A DNA stretch of 64,000 nucleotides from NCBI GenBank assembly GCA_963682025.1, contig OY821521.1, positions 163,558,355 through 163,622,354 of the forward strand. The letters are read 5' to 3'. The DNA is from Cordilura impudica. Its lineage: Eukaryota; Arthropoda; Insecta; Diptera; Scathophagidae. The notes beneath the pieces were generated by a model. It worked only from the letters and a program-made list of their open reading frames with translations. It did not search any database and had not been told where the DNA came from. The position numbers and the translations under genes are program-made. Positions 13,728-24,305 of the stretch are shown here, piece after piece (within the stretch, counting starts at the first letter, position 1; each line of letters begins with the position of its first letter).

Positions 13728-13800
13728 ATTTTATTTATATAAAATTCTCCAATATGTATTTTGTTTTAGGGAAAATACATTTCTTTTGTATTAACAAACA

Positions 13801-14290
13801 GAGTGTCACTTCATTTTGTTCAGTGTTGCTGTGCTACAGTAGATGGCGCCGCAATTTTTTTTCTAACTAGCTTTGCAATATTTATTTCTATTTTAACGTG
13901 AATGTCAACATTTTCAATTAGATATCAAACTGCATTTCGCTCAGTGTTGCTATACCACAGTAGATGGGGCCTCCATTTTTGTTTTAATTAGCTTTGCAAT
14001 CGTTTTTTATATTTTAGCATGAATATCAACATTTTCAGTTAGATATCAAACTGCATTTCGCCCAGTGTTGCTATACCACAGTAGATGGCGCCTCAATTTT
14101 TGCTCTAGTTAGCTTTGCAATCGTTTTTTCTATTTTAACAAATATCAACATTTTCACTTAGATATCAAACTGCATTTCGCTCAGTGTTGCTATGCCATAG
14201 TAGATGGCGCCTCAATTTCTGTTTTAATTAGCTTTGCAATCGTTATCTCTATTTTAACATGAATGTCTATATTTTCAATTAGATATCAAA
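13801..14290 (+). repeat. ~120 bp minisatellite, 4 units
   Basis: The landmark CAGTGTTGCT starts at 13821, 13942, 14063 and 14182, giving periods of 121, 121 and 119 bp. Each unit also holds GTAGATGG(C/G)GCC and TTAGCTTTGCAAT. Helentron-type elements commonly carry internal tandem repeats. Family A copy 2 has only one unit (near 53700-53826), so unit number varies between copies. Confidence 0.9.
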
Positions 14291-15335
14291 CACAACAATG
14301 TTAAGAGTATACACAGGTCTGGTCTTTTATTTCATACGTTTTTCCATTATTCTTTTACAAATATGACCATAAGTTTGTCACATTAACTTCCTGTTGTGTT
14401 TACAAAATAGAGTTACCGAGTTCTTCAATGATTTTTTTGCTCTCAAAGCAGTTCTACATAGATATATAAAATGATTATTCTGCTTTACCTACAAAATATC
14501 TGATTGCGATTACATATAATTTTTAAAAATTGTTTATAATTACTGAAGCACAACTATTGACATAAATACAAAATTGCACCTTTTAAATTTTCCATTCAAA
14601 TTTAAGAAAATATCAATTCTAAAAATTCGAATTCAGATATCCAATTATAAATTAGAAAATATCAATTGAATTTCAGAAAATCATATTAAAACGTCGGAAA
14701 TAATAACTTGAAATTTAGAAGACATCAATTGAATTTTTAAAATATAAATTTTATTATTTAAAAACAAATGGAAATTCAGAAAACACCAAATAGGTTTACA
14801 TTTAAAATTCAACTGAAATTAAAAAAAAAATGTTGCCATTCAGGAGACATTAATAGCATTTCCGGATAAGAAAACATTAATTTAAATTCAATGAAGTTTA
14901 GAAAACCTCAAATGATATTTAAGAATTGCGAAGATAAAAATTGGTACATAAATAAAGTGCAATTTGATGAGAATAATATATTATATCTCACACTTTTTTT
15001 TTTATATTTTATTTTTCACAATTTTTTTTGGATGAAAATTTTAAGTTTTTCAGAAAATAAAGATAACAAATTATTTTATTTAAAATTTTTGGGTCATTTG
15101 GTTTTTTGCGTGTGGCATCCCTAATTTGGTTTTTTTTGGTTATTATTTTGTTACTCGATCCGACCTATACGGCTACAATGAAGAATTATTTGGCCAGTTA
15201 AAAGAAACTATACAGCAACCTCTAATTAGCACGATTTAATGCACCCTACACAACCATTGCCTTCGTAATGAAGGTTAGCACGAGCTGTTTAATTTGCAAA
15301 AACTTGAACTAAATTAATTAACTAATTATGTCATA

Positions 15336-15682
15336 CTAGCGGATTCCAGCCCTCGAAATTGGAGTGCAAATTCTAGAAAAAGGTATGCTAATCAATTATA
15401 GCCAATTCACAAATCAACACAATAAAACAAACTCATTTTTATTACAAACACATTAACAAATTTAATAAACACACACATTGCATTGTATAATTTTATGTAT
15501 GTGTTAGTAGCAAATTTAAATGCAATTTACTCAAAATAAAGGGAAAAATTTAAAAATCTGTAAATCTGCTAAACAGCTTAAAAGAAATATCTTTTAGATA
15601 ATATACGTTTGGCAAAAATCGGGATAAACGGTGGAACAAAACATCGGTCACAATTAATCGCCTAGCCTATTAATATTATAGA
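15336..15682 (-). mobile_element. Short non-autonomous Helitron, family H1, copy 1
   Basis: Read on the minus strand, the element starts TCTATAATATTAATAGGC and ends CTGGAATCCGCTAG. A CTCGAAATT-type hairpin lies about 11 nt before the CTAG end. It sits between A and T with no target duplication, as Helitrons do. The empty target GTCATATAACCGG is preserved in family A copy 2 near 55410, and here it reads GTCATA, element, TAACCGG. Confidence 0.93.
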
Positions 15683-16010
15683 TAACCGGAAGCGCATGCA
15701 TATAGGTATATAACCTAAATGCATGCCGATCAGCAACCCCGGTGACCAAAAAGCAAACACCAAAACGTGTTTTCTTTTATCCGAAATAATAGAAAAGACG
15801 AAAACGATCTTTCCTCACTGGAGCGCGAATTACTAATGTGAGAGAGCTCTATATACCAACTCTTGGAATAAACAAAATTCCAGATCAAACTAAAGAATTT
15901 GCTGAAATAATTTGGTATTAAGTTTAACAAATTGTTTACTTTTTCAAATATTTTGTTTACATTTATTATCAATAAAACTATGCAGAAATATTTCATTTAA
16001 GTTTCAAATG

Positions 16011-16489
16011 GTTGAACATTTATTCGTTTTTTTAGTTTCTTAAAGAATCTATTAATACTTTTTTATTTGAACGATTTCTGTATCGGATTATATATCATTG
16101 CAAAGAGGTTTTTATTGTGTATAAAACCTATAAAAAGAAAAGGAAAAAGAAAAAAATAATAATAAAGTACATATTACGTCAATCATTTTTGTATGGGACT
16201 ATGTCCTAAGCATTGACTATGTACTCATAAAATTAAAATTATTGATACCCATATTGCTTATATTATATGCACAGCGTTGCCATCATAAATCGGGTAAATT
16301 CCGCTAAAGCACGAACTGGCTAAAACACGGTCTCACTAAAACAGAACAAGGAGTAATATATGTAAATTTTTATTCCATGAACCTTCCTTCGTAATTTTAA
16401 AATTTCATATTGCAGACGGACAGACAGACATCGCTGAATTTATACTGAAAATCACTTCGCGCCTATCAGTTTTTAGAATTTTGTTTTAC
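16011..16489. other. AT-rich spacer with a DINE-like relic
   Basis: No gene is seen. The text GCAGACGGACAGACAGACATCG at about 16414-16435 is the reverse complement of the DINE-type TGTCCGTCTGTCCGTC block, so a small minus-strand relic of a Helentron-type element is likely here. Confidence 0.45.
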
Positions 16490-16823
16490 CAATTTGAAAA
16501 TATGGCTTCATATGTTCGATAGACGCTGACGAATTGCACTTAAAATTTACGAATCTACCTTCGGTACAAGTTGATCATGAATTTTATAGTAATATACGAA
16601 ATACTCCAAATTTTCCCGAGGAAAATTCCTTTGAATTTAAATGCGTTAATCAACTTGATATTATCAAATGCATTTCTCTGGTGAAGTCAAACTCTGTACG
16701 ATATGATAATGTAAATCCGAAATTTATTAAAATACTTCTTCCACTTTTACTGCCTTATAGAACATTTTTCTTCAACTGCATTATAACTTCAAGCAGTTTC
16801 CCTACCATATGGAAACATGTTAA
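16490..16823 (+). pseudogene. LINE reverse transcriptase, N-terminal block
   Basis: The frame containing DELHLKFTNLPS, then DNVNPKFIKILLP and FPTIWKHV, matches the linker and start of a CR1/Jockey-type RT. The usual family pattern is 'D.i.pk.lK...p...p.l..ifN.s+..g.fP..WK.a.v.PipK'. It runs into the piggyBac TTAA at 16820-16823 and resumes at 18896 with KIITIPKSN. The open frame past 16824 is piggyBac sequence. Confidence 0.75.
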
Positions 16824-17052
16824 CCCTCCGATGAGTGACAGTTCTGAACTTCACGGCCGTGTGAAAAGGTCCCTACGGACCTTTTTTTGTAATTCATGTT
16901 TTTTTCATATAAAAATTTTTTTTTTGATTTTTTTTTTGTTTTTATTGTTTATAACTAAATTCTACATACAAAAATAATTTTTTAAATTTTTTTAATTTTT
17001 TTTTTTTTTTTTGCTTGAATTTTCTTAAGACTATTATAAAAAAGTTTAAAAA

Positions 17053-18883
17053 TTATTGCTGTTGAGCGTGAACTTCTTGTCCCCCGCCCTGTGCGCAAGT
17101 GTTGCAGCGATGTAAAAGTGTGCTATGTTCTCCGCAAACAGCGCTGCCGCAGCCGAAGCAGTATGCCCGCGTTTTCCGCTGCCGCCCGTACTCAGAACGG
17201 CAAAGGCGACATGACGGTCTACTTGACCTAGCCGCAAACGACGGTGCATTGCCTTCCATCGGTCTTGGTAATACCTGAAATGAAAAGAAAAATAAAAAAC
17301 AAATAAATATATATTCTATTCTTGAATTTGAAGATGTGTTTCTTACCCTGACATCGAATGCTTCCATCGCATTGCGTATCCTTGGATATGAGGTTATATG
17401 GTTGTTCAGGGCACGTTCTTCGATATTTGGTGTGGCCAATTGTTTCGTTAGCAGTAACAAGAACGACCGCCGTCTGTCACTCCTTTTTATAGGCTTCATT
17501 TCGTTGTAAATCGTAAAAGCAGCCAATGCAGCGACGTCCAGCATATTATAAAACATGGCCAACGGCCATCGTTGTGTTGCTCTTTTGCAGCTGTAAGTGC
17601 ATAGCATTTGATCCATGGTATCAACGCCGCATTTGTTGGCGTTGTAATGTAATATGGCATAGGGCTTCCGCTTCTCGGTTTGCTCGTCAACGAGGCAGGT
17701 GTAGTGCGTTGTGGAGAGCACGTTCACCACTTTATTTTTTTTCGGCACGTATGAGCATAACGCTATATCCCCTTCGTTGAACCCAAATAATGTACTATTG
17801 ATGGTGCGCTTCGGGTTCTTCTTGAACTCCTGTGGAATGAATGTTTTGTTGTAGCGCACTGTACCAACATATGCGGTCTTCCTCCTCAACAAAATACGCG
17901 CCAAGTCAAGAGTGGTAAAGAAATTATCCGCGTATATAGTACGGCCAGCATCTAAATATTTTTCCACAAGATCCAGCACTACGTTCTGCCCTTGGTTTAT
18001 CTCCCGTTGTTGGTTTGGCAGTTTTCCAGAATATATCATTCCCTTCACAGGATAATAACTCTGTGAGTCGCATAACCATCATACTTTCAAACCATACTTA
18101 GCTGGCTTTGACGGAATGTATTGTGTGAAGCGGGTCCGGCCTCTGTAAGGGAACAACTGCTCATCAACTGTTAGTGCTTCATGAGGAGTGTAAGCTGCTG
18201 CCAAGTTATGTTGCAACATTTGCCAAATATCGTCAATAGCCGCAGTTTTGCTGTTGATGAGTCGCTGTTGTCGAGTATTTCCATTGTCGAATCGAATAAA
18301 TTGCTTTATACACATGAAGCGACCGTACGACAACGCAGCTTTGTATATTAGGCAACGCGTCGCACCCCATAATTCCATAGCTGGTTCATGGTTTGATCTT
18401 GTGAGTCCAGCATATAAAAGGATAGCTACCAAAGGATAGCGCCAAATTCCATGCAGCTGTAACCTCCCTGCCTTTACGATTTGTTTCACGTAGCACTAAG
18501 TGTATTATTTCCTCTGTCATGCTTGAACGCATTATTGTATAGGGGTCGTGTCGCGTATTTCCTGTTGGTCCTGGTTTCATTCTTGTGAAGTCGACCACGT
18601 TATGATTACGAGTGCGTGATGTTGATGGTGCTTTTTTACTCCATTGGGTGCCATCTTTACCAATATAGTAACTTTCATTCGTTTCCTGTCCATCATTTTC
18701 TTCCTCTTCATCATAGTCGTCATCAGTATCTTCATTTAGCTCGACGTATCCTTCAGTTTCGGCATCTGACTCTTCAGCAGGTTGGTATGTGCGATCTTCA
18801 TCATCCTCAACTTCATATGTAGTGGCCGAAGTAGGAGTATTTTCAGTTTGAAAAGGCAAAAAGGTCCCTAGGGACCTTCTCAC
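17053..18883 (-). pseudogene. piggyBac transposase, frameshift plus one stop
   Basis: A DDD-type transposase that would cut and paste the element at TTAA. The N-terminal third is acidic (EVEDDEDRTYQPAEESDAE). Expected catalytic Asp motifs are present: VDEQLFPYRG, YADNFFTT and VDTMDQM. The C-terminus has the Cys-rich zinc domain (CRLC, CFGCGSAVC, HRCNTC). The N-terminal frame (18883-18386) and the frame holding the catalytic core are offset by one, so a frameshift lies near 18430-18480. A TGA near 18076-18078 replaces the first Trp of the usual WW-L-CDS region. Otherwise the length and domain order are normal. Inactive as it stands. Confidence 0.92.
17275..17346 (-). other. Possible 72 bp intron in the piggyBac transposase
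   Basis: Just before the Cys-rich domain, the minus strand has a donor AGG|GTAAGAAAC and a pyrimidine-rich acceptor TTTTCATTTCAG|GTATTACC, 72 bp apart. The segment is a multiple of three and open. Unspliced, it would insert 24 residues including a hydrophobic run (IFICFLFFFSFQ) that is odd for a nuclear transposase. I infer an intron. Confidence 0.6.
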
Positions 18884-18895
18884 TCATCGGAGGGT

Positions 18896-19593
18896 TAAAA
18901 TAATAACTATCCCAAAATCAAATTCTGAGCAACTACCAATAGCCATTCTATGTTATTTGTCAAAAGTTTTTGAAAAAATAATTTTTTTTTTCAAATGAAT
19001 GAATATATAACTCAACACAACTTAATGTCCCACAAACAATCCGGCTTTCGAGCAAACCACAGCTGCGTGACAGCCTTAACTGACGTTTGCAAAAACATAA
19101 GACGTGACATAGATGACAACAAAATAACCTTCCTTGTACTTCTAGATCATTCCAGGGCATTTGACACAGTTGATCATCAAACTCTCTGCATGAAATTAAG
19201 ACGTTTCTTTAATTTTTCCTCAACATCAACGCTTTTAATTTCCGCTTATCTCACCAATCGCACACAATTCGTATACGTAAATAGCAACTCATCTAAAACT
19301 TTACAACTTATAAAAGGTGTACTGCAAGGATCTGTATTAGGGCCACTTTTGTTCTCAATCTATATCAATGATTTACCAGATTATCTTTCTCATTGTAAGA
19401 TACACATGTACGCTGACGATGTACAACTCTTTCTGAGACGAAAATATAGACAAAATTAACTATGACCTTAGTCAATTGTACAGATGGGCGTCAGCAAATG
19501 GTTTATGCATTAATCCTAGCAAGTCAAAATGTCTGCTAATACGCACACGAAATGCAAATCCCGAGTTTGGGAATGAAATAGTTATCAACGGCG
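18896..19593 (+). pseudogene. LINE reverse transcriptase, central block
   Basis: The block carries the RT core: SHKQSGFRANHSCVTAL, LLDHSRAFDTVDH (motif A), then GVLQGSVLGPLLFSIYINDLP and YADDVQLF (catalytic DD). The usual GVPQGS reads GVLQGS here. The frame breaks near 19440 (after FLRR) and continues one base offset with YDLSQLYRWASANGLCINPS-type sequence. It ends at the Transib target CGGCG, 19589-19593. Confidence 0.85.
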
Positions 19594-19841
19594 CACAGTG
19601 GACCATTTGACGAGAAGGCGGTCAAAAATCTATAACTTTTGATTGGATTCGAATTTTGATATGCGGTTTATTTTTGTTTGGTAGGTGAGACTTTAGCCTT
19701 TAAGTTTTGCTATAAAACGTAATTCTCAACCGAAAATAAAAAAAGTTAGGGATCGTTTAAAATACATTTTCATTTGTAGTTGAATTTTAGTACAAAAGTG
19801 AAGTGTTAAAGGTAAAAAACGATTTTTTTTAATAACGGGTG

Positions 19842-20012
19842 ATTTTTTTGAGGTTAGGATTTTCATGCATTAGTATTTGACAGATCACGTGGGATTTCAG
19901 ACATGGTGTCAAAGAGAAAGATGCTCAGTATGCTTTGACATTTCATCATGAATAGACTTACTAACGAGCAACGCTTGCAAATCATTGAATTTTATTACCA
20001 AAATCAGTGTTA
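19842..20012 (+). mobile_element. 5' fragment of a Tc1/mariner-type element
   Basis: The text begins ACGGGTGATTTTTTTGAGG beside TA, then has a leader and an ATG at 19948 encoding MNRLTNEQRLQIIEFYYQN. This is the recognisable N-terminus of a widespread mariner-like transposase group. Similarity stops near 20012, so only the 5' end is present. It lies inside the Transib element. Confidence 0.7.
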
Positions 20013-20430
20013 TAATGTTATAATGCCTTATTGTTTCAGTTAATTTTACAACTAACACATTTTAACAATTTTTTAAGTTAATTTTTTCAGAAAATGCCAA
20101 ACTTTGGCCCCCGTAAACAATTTAGTCCTAATGTGCACAAGGGCCAAAGGTTGTTTTTTTTTTTTTTTTGAAAGATCCCGAGTAAAAATATTATTTATTA
20201 AGCAGCGAACGTAAAAGTTACCTTATATTGGTTCAAGATAGAGAAGTTTCAATGAAAAACTCGTATGTTTTTGCTTTAGTTAAATTTTTTTTTATTGTCT
20301 TTTTTAATAATTCTATATCAATTTTTATGGTAAATTTATGAAATATAACAATTTTTATTGTAAATTTACAAAATATATAAATTTTTAAATCAAGAAAATT
20401 TTTTAACTATATAAAAAAAATCAACCAATT

Positions 20431-22706
20431 TTAGTAAAAAATTTCTTCTAAATAGCCTTGATTTTCATCTTCTAGAAGTTGTTTAGCTTCTTCGCCTAAT
20501 TCAATAGAGGTAGTTTTCCATTTTTGACGAATGTTGGACATATATGGATCTGAAGTGCACAACAAAATAGTTTTAAGGTCTTCATTAGTACAACATCTGG
20601 ACATTTTCCTTGTGTTGCGCTCGCGAAGGAATCTGTAGTTTTTGTTCCATTTTTCTTGAGCTTCTTCAGATAGATCTCCTATTGGTAGCATACTGTTTTG
20701 AATTATTTGTTCCCCATGGTACAAAATTTTATGAACTGTGGATGGCATATATCTCCAAGAGTATTTTTCATTATAAAGTATAGCTGTTTTATTGGCGTAC
20801 TCTCCAAATTTTTTTGCATTTATCTTTCTGCTGCATGCTAGAACTTGTAATATGATTTTGAATCGTCTTATTAATTCAAGATCTACACCTGTGATAGATG
20901 CTGCAGTTTCCGGATAGAAAAAAAATCTCCTTGCAGTATTTCCATCATTTGTGTTTCCTTTTCCTTGTTTTGGTTGGTCGATTACGAGGCCTAGCTGTAG
21001 ATATTTTTGTTGAATTTGTTTTTTTTTTTTTGCTTTCTTTTTTCTTCATTTTCTTTGTTTTTTCTCACTGTTTCGCCGAACGGACCATATTCCAATTAAC
21101 AACCCAATTTAAGAATATGCTCCATGAAACGTACTCTAGAATGAAGAGGGGACATTTCAAATTCGTAGGCTTCCTTAAAACTATCGTCTTCTGGTGGGGG
21201 TCGGCTTAATTGACTTGATATCTTTTGGCATATAATGCAGCTTGACGTTGACTTTGTTCCAGTTAAAGCTTGTGCAACTTTTCCATCAATCATTGTGAGA
21301 CACATTTTAAAATGTACTACAATGTCTTGGTCATCAAATTTAAATATTACTGGTTGAAGTTCCTTAATTCGATCTTTTATTTTTTGAACTTCTTCAGTTA
21401 TGACATCTTTGGTTTCCTTTTTGAATGCAAAGTTTAGTGGTCTGCAATACTTTGTTGAAGAAAGAATTTCAGTTTTCCATATATCAATTTCTTTTGCTCT
21501 ACTAGTTGACGGCTCTAAGACGCTTTACCTTTTTGTTAAGCGCAGTGGAATGAAAGATACCATAAATAAATTAGCATCTGATGAATTTTCGGCATTAAAT
21601 TGCTCGTATTGTTTCTGACCAGAGGATCCATCACATCGCCATTTAGAAATTAAAGTAATGCTGCCAGCGTATTTGGCAATTGTTCTACAGTATGTTCAAG
21701 GAGATCTTGCAATTTCATTTCTGCTGATGTTGAAGTGACACTAATAACAGATTGTAAGCATTCTTCTTTGGCAGAAACTAAATCTCGATACTCTGGAGAA
21801 ATCCCACAATTTTTTTTATTGGTTCGCTTCCGTAATTCCTTATATTGATTTTTGGTCAATTTCAAATCCAGAAATAGGGCGACCGCTTCTTCCGTCGTAA
21901 ATTTCTTATCTTCAATTGGTGTAGGAATGCTTTTCAAAATCCTCTTTGTGCGCCTTGGGCTCGCTCCTACTATTTATTCAATTATTTCACTTTTATTTTT
22001 TTTATTTTGGGTTGGTTGAATTTGGTGTAAAAATGAATCCTTAATAATTCTTTGAGAAATTTCTTCATTGATATTTTCCAGCTTGCGCCTTCGAGATCTT
22101 TCACTACATCCATCAATTGGATTTGCTGATCGACCCTTTTTTCCACTTTCGTTGGCAGTTGTAGATGCACTCTCAAAAATAAGTTCCTTTATTAACCAGT
22201 CTTGGTAACATTTGTACATCTTTGCCTTGCTATGAGAGCATTCAATGTACCGTCTTTCGATGCAAGACTAGTAATTTTTCCTTTGTGCATTTCAATGTCT
22301 TCTAGGTTACAATTCTTAAAGAAGTAGTTGCTCACTACGTGCAAAATTACATCGTCTACATCATTTCGTTGAAAATAAATATCTGCCAGATCTCTGTAAC
22401 AGTACTTAGCCATTGCACAAATTGTAATGAATAATAATTGTGGAAACATTATTATAAATACTCTTTCTTGCAATTATGTAAAATAAAAATTTTTAAAACA
22501 TAACAATTATCACAATGTTCAATAAAATCGCTGATGAAGGCTGAAATGCCAGAAACCGGTCCGATTAAGAATACAGTGCAATTATGAATTTTTGAAATAT
22601 ATGCTTCCTTCTTCTTTACCACGCACCATTTAAACAAAATTAAAAATTGCATATTAATTACAGTAGTAATTGCAATATGTCTGAAAAATGACGATAAATC
22701 TAACAA
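20431..22706 (-). pseudogene. Transib transposase (RAG1 core relative), fragmented
   Basis: Pieces of the transposase lie in order on the minus strand in several frames. At 21974-22219 is a basic stretch (SERSRRRKLENI). At 21650-21937 is TTEEAVALFLDLKLTKNQY, a conserved Transib block. At 21600-21640 is CDGSSGQKQY, with the DGSSG motif expected near the first catalytic Asp. At 21096-21305 are TMIDGKVAQALT, CIICQK (zinc CxxC) and SPLHSRVRFMEHIL. At 20431-20790 are YMPSTVHKILYHG, LPIGDLSEEAQE, NTRKMSR and SDPYMSNIR, the Transib/RAG1-like C-terminal block. Stops and frameshifts separate the pieces, so it is inactive. Frames upstream of 22220 cannot be confidently assigned. Confidence 0.88.
22494..22634 (+). 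repeat. ~140 bp direct repeat, copy 1
   Basis: From AAAACATAACAATTATCACA to CACGCACCATTTAAA the sequence is almost identical to 23116-23252 (two or so differences). The copies are about 0.48 kb apart and enclose the SINE-like segment. Confidence 0.9.
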
Positions 22707-22977
22707 ACAAAAAATTTCTTCGCTTCAAAGCGTCATCTCAAATATATGTAAAGTGCATATGTAGGTATGTACAAAAACCGTACATCACATATGACAACTC
22801 TTACGAAAACTGAGAATAGTGGAAATTAGAAGTATAAATGCAAAAAATATTCAAAAAAAAAAACAAAAAAAATTCAAAAATAACGATTGTTTGTTTGGAC
22901 AGAGTTGTATCTTCTGAAATTAATACAAAGTAAAGCTGTATGATACGAAAACTGAAAACTAACCACACTGCTCGTAG

Positions 22978-23072
22978 GCCTGACTTTAGGTGAGTGTGTT
23001 AAAGCGCTGACCAAAAAGTGCAAGTACGAGTGTATGTGAAGGTTCACGGTTCAAAACCTCACGGCCGCCCTA
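22978..23072 (+). mobile_element. Possible tRNA-derived SINE head
   Basis: GTGTGTTAAAGCGCTGACC followed by GGTTCACGGTTCAAAACC resembles a tRNA A-box region and a Pol III B box (GGTTCAAAACC), as in Ser/Leu-type tRNAs. No clover-leaf acceptor stem or proper anticodon arm is visible, so this is not a functional tRNA gene. It lies between two copies of a ~140 bp direct repeat. Confidence 0.45.
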
Positions 23073-23115
23073 AGTAGAAAAAATTTTCATATAGAAACAA
23101 TCTATTCAATTAAAA

Positions 23116-23252
23116 CATAACAATTATCACAATGTTCAATAAAATCGCTGATGAAGGCTGAAATGCCAGAAACCGGTCCGATTAAGAATACTGTGCAGTT
23201 ATGAATTTTTGAAATATATGCTTCCTTCTTCTTTACCACGCACCATTTAAAT
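23116..23252 (+). repeat. ~140 bp direct repeat, copy 2
   Basis: This is the second copy of the repeat at 22494-22634, in the same orientation and nearly identical. The near-identity implies a recent local duplication inside an otherwise decayed transposon. Confidence 0.9.
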
Positions 23253-23594
23253 TTTTATCTTTTATTACCACTTTTAGAAGCATAAAAACCCACACCCTAA
23301 CCCCTTTTAAAAGGTGAAGCATACCTGCTCATATCTTAAAGGGCGCAATAGTTTTTTTTTTACCATTTACCTGTTATTTAAATTGTTTCCCATTTTGTCA
23401 GGTATTTAAACTATATAACTCTAATTCAGACTATTAATGTTTTTGAAAGATACCTATGTAAATGTACCTGTAACAATTAGGCGCATTATATCTCAACCCT
23501 TTTTTATAAGTGTATAACAACTCCTGACAACTCTACCGACACGCAACAAAATACACCGCGGTGCACCGGTACGACCAACTTTTGTATTCATAAC

Positions 23595-23770
23595 ACTCAG
23601 ACGGACGGACGGACATCGTTTAATCGACTCAGAAAGTGTTTTTGAGTCGATCCGTATAATAAAAAAATGGATAAAGGTCCAATATTTTTGGCAGTTACAA
23701 ACATCACCTCAAACTTAATATATCCTAACCATATAGTGGACAACTTTTGTATTCATAAATTTTGCAGAAA
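23595..23770 (-). mobile_element. Relic of Helentron-type family B
   Basis: AGACGGACGGACGGACATCG, GATCCGTATAATAAAAAAATG and CAATATTTTTGGCAGTTACAAAC are the reverse complement of the start of family B (compare 29780-29900). Only a diverged part is recognisable. Confidence 0.55.
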
Positions 23771-24305
23771 ATATCTAACCTTGGGTAAGAAAAATTGTTC
23801 TGGTGCCAGCGGGCGGAAACTGGCGGGGGTATAATGGGGTATAGGAGTATAGGGGAGGGTTTCGTACTATAGAAGAATGTAAGATTTTTTCTGACTGCTT
23901 TTGACTGGCAGGAGTTATGCTCTATTAAGTAGGAGATTTGCGGAAAATATTGACCTTTTTAAAATTTTTTTTTTTTTAATTTCGGAATGACTCAGTAATT
24001 TTACGTTTTTAACATTAATAGTATGGAAGCCACAAAATTATAGAAAATTAATTTCACTTAAAAATCTTTTAAACCAAGAAAGGTACGGTCATTCAAAATA
24101 AAAATTTACAAAGAAATTTTATAATTTTAGCAAAATACAGAGAAAGCCCATTTTCGAAGACCCTGTTCGCTATGATATAGTTGAGATAAAATCGCAATTT
24201 TTGGCTCCCGAGGTTTACTAGTATTTACTTTCAAATGGATGACATAACTTTTAAATCGGTAACAAAAAAAAAAATGGCCGCCTTCTCAAAATATGGTCCA
24301 CTGTG

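Larger units (their letters stand above)
9242..16010 (+). mobile_element. Helentron-type DINE-1/INE-1-like element, family A copy 1, interrupted
   Basis: The element starts with TTTTTATACCCTCCAC and folds on itself through GGGTATATATAAG. It carries the ATGTCCGTCTGTCCGTC block near 9380, typical of DINE-1/INE-1 elements in flies. It aligns with family A copy 2 (52621-55533) over most of its length, once an RTE-like LINE (10302-13727) and a Helitron (15336-15682) are removed. Copy 1 has four ~120 bp minisatellite units where copy 2 has one. The 3' terminus (GTGGAGGGTAT, then a hairpin and ACTTGTTTTT) is present in copy 2 but I could not find it here, so the right end is approximate. It encodes nothing and is non-autonomous. 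Confidence 0.75.
16824..18895 (-). mobile_element. piggyBac-family DNA transposon
   Basis: The 2072 bp element is flanked by TTAA (16820-16823 and 18896-18899). Its terminal inverted repeats CCCTCCGATGAGTGA match perfectly over 15 bp. Just inside each end is a short palindrome: GGTCCCTACGGACC on the left and AAGGTCCCTAGGGACCTT on the right. It encodes one transposase on the minus strand and interrupts the CR1/Jockey-group LINE between codons for W-K-H-V and K-I-I-T. Confidence 0.95.
19594..24305 (-). mobile_element. Transib DNA transposon (RAG1-related family)
   Basis: The 4712 bp element starts CACAGTGGACCAT and ends with its inverted form, and GAGAAGGCGG lies at matching distance in both ends. 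It is flanked by a 5 bp duplication CGGCG (19589-19593 and 24306-24310). Transib elements are known for 5 bp GC-rich target duplications and for ends starting with the CAC(A/T)(G/A)TG heptamer shared with RAG recombination signals. A minus-strand transposase relic lies inside. A mariner fragment, a tRNA-like SINE candidate and a Helentron-type relic appear to have entered later. Confidence 0.93.

Noticed and set aside
17526..17780. 84-codon plus-strand frame
   Set aside because: It is antisense to the piggyBac transposase catalytic region.
22978..23072. Functional tRNA gene
   Set aside because: Only A- and B-box-like parts are visible; the acceptor stem and anticodon arm do not form, so a SINE-type derivative is more likely.
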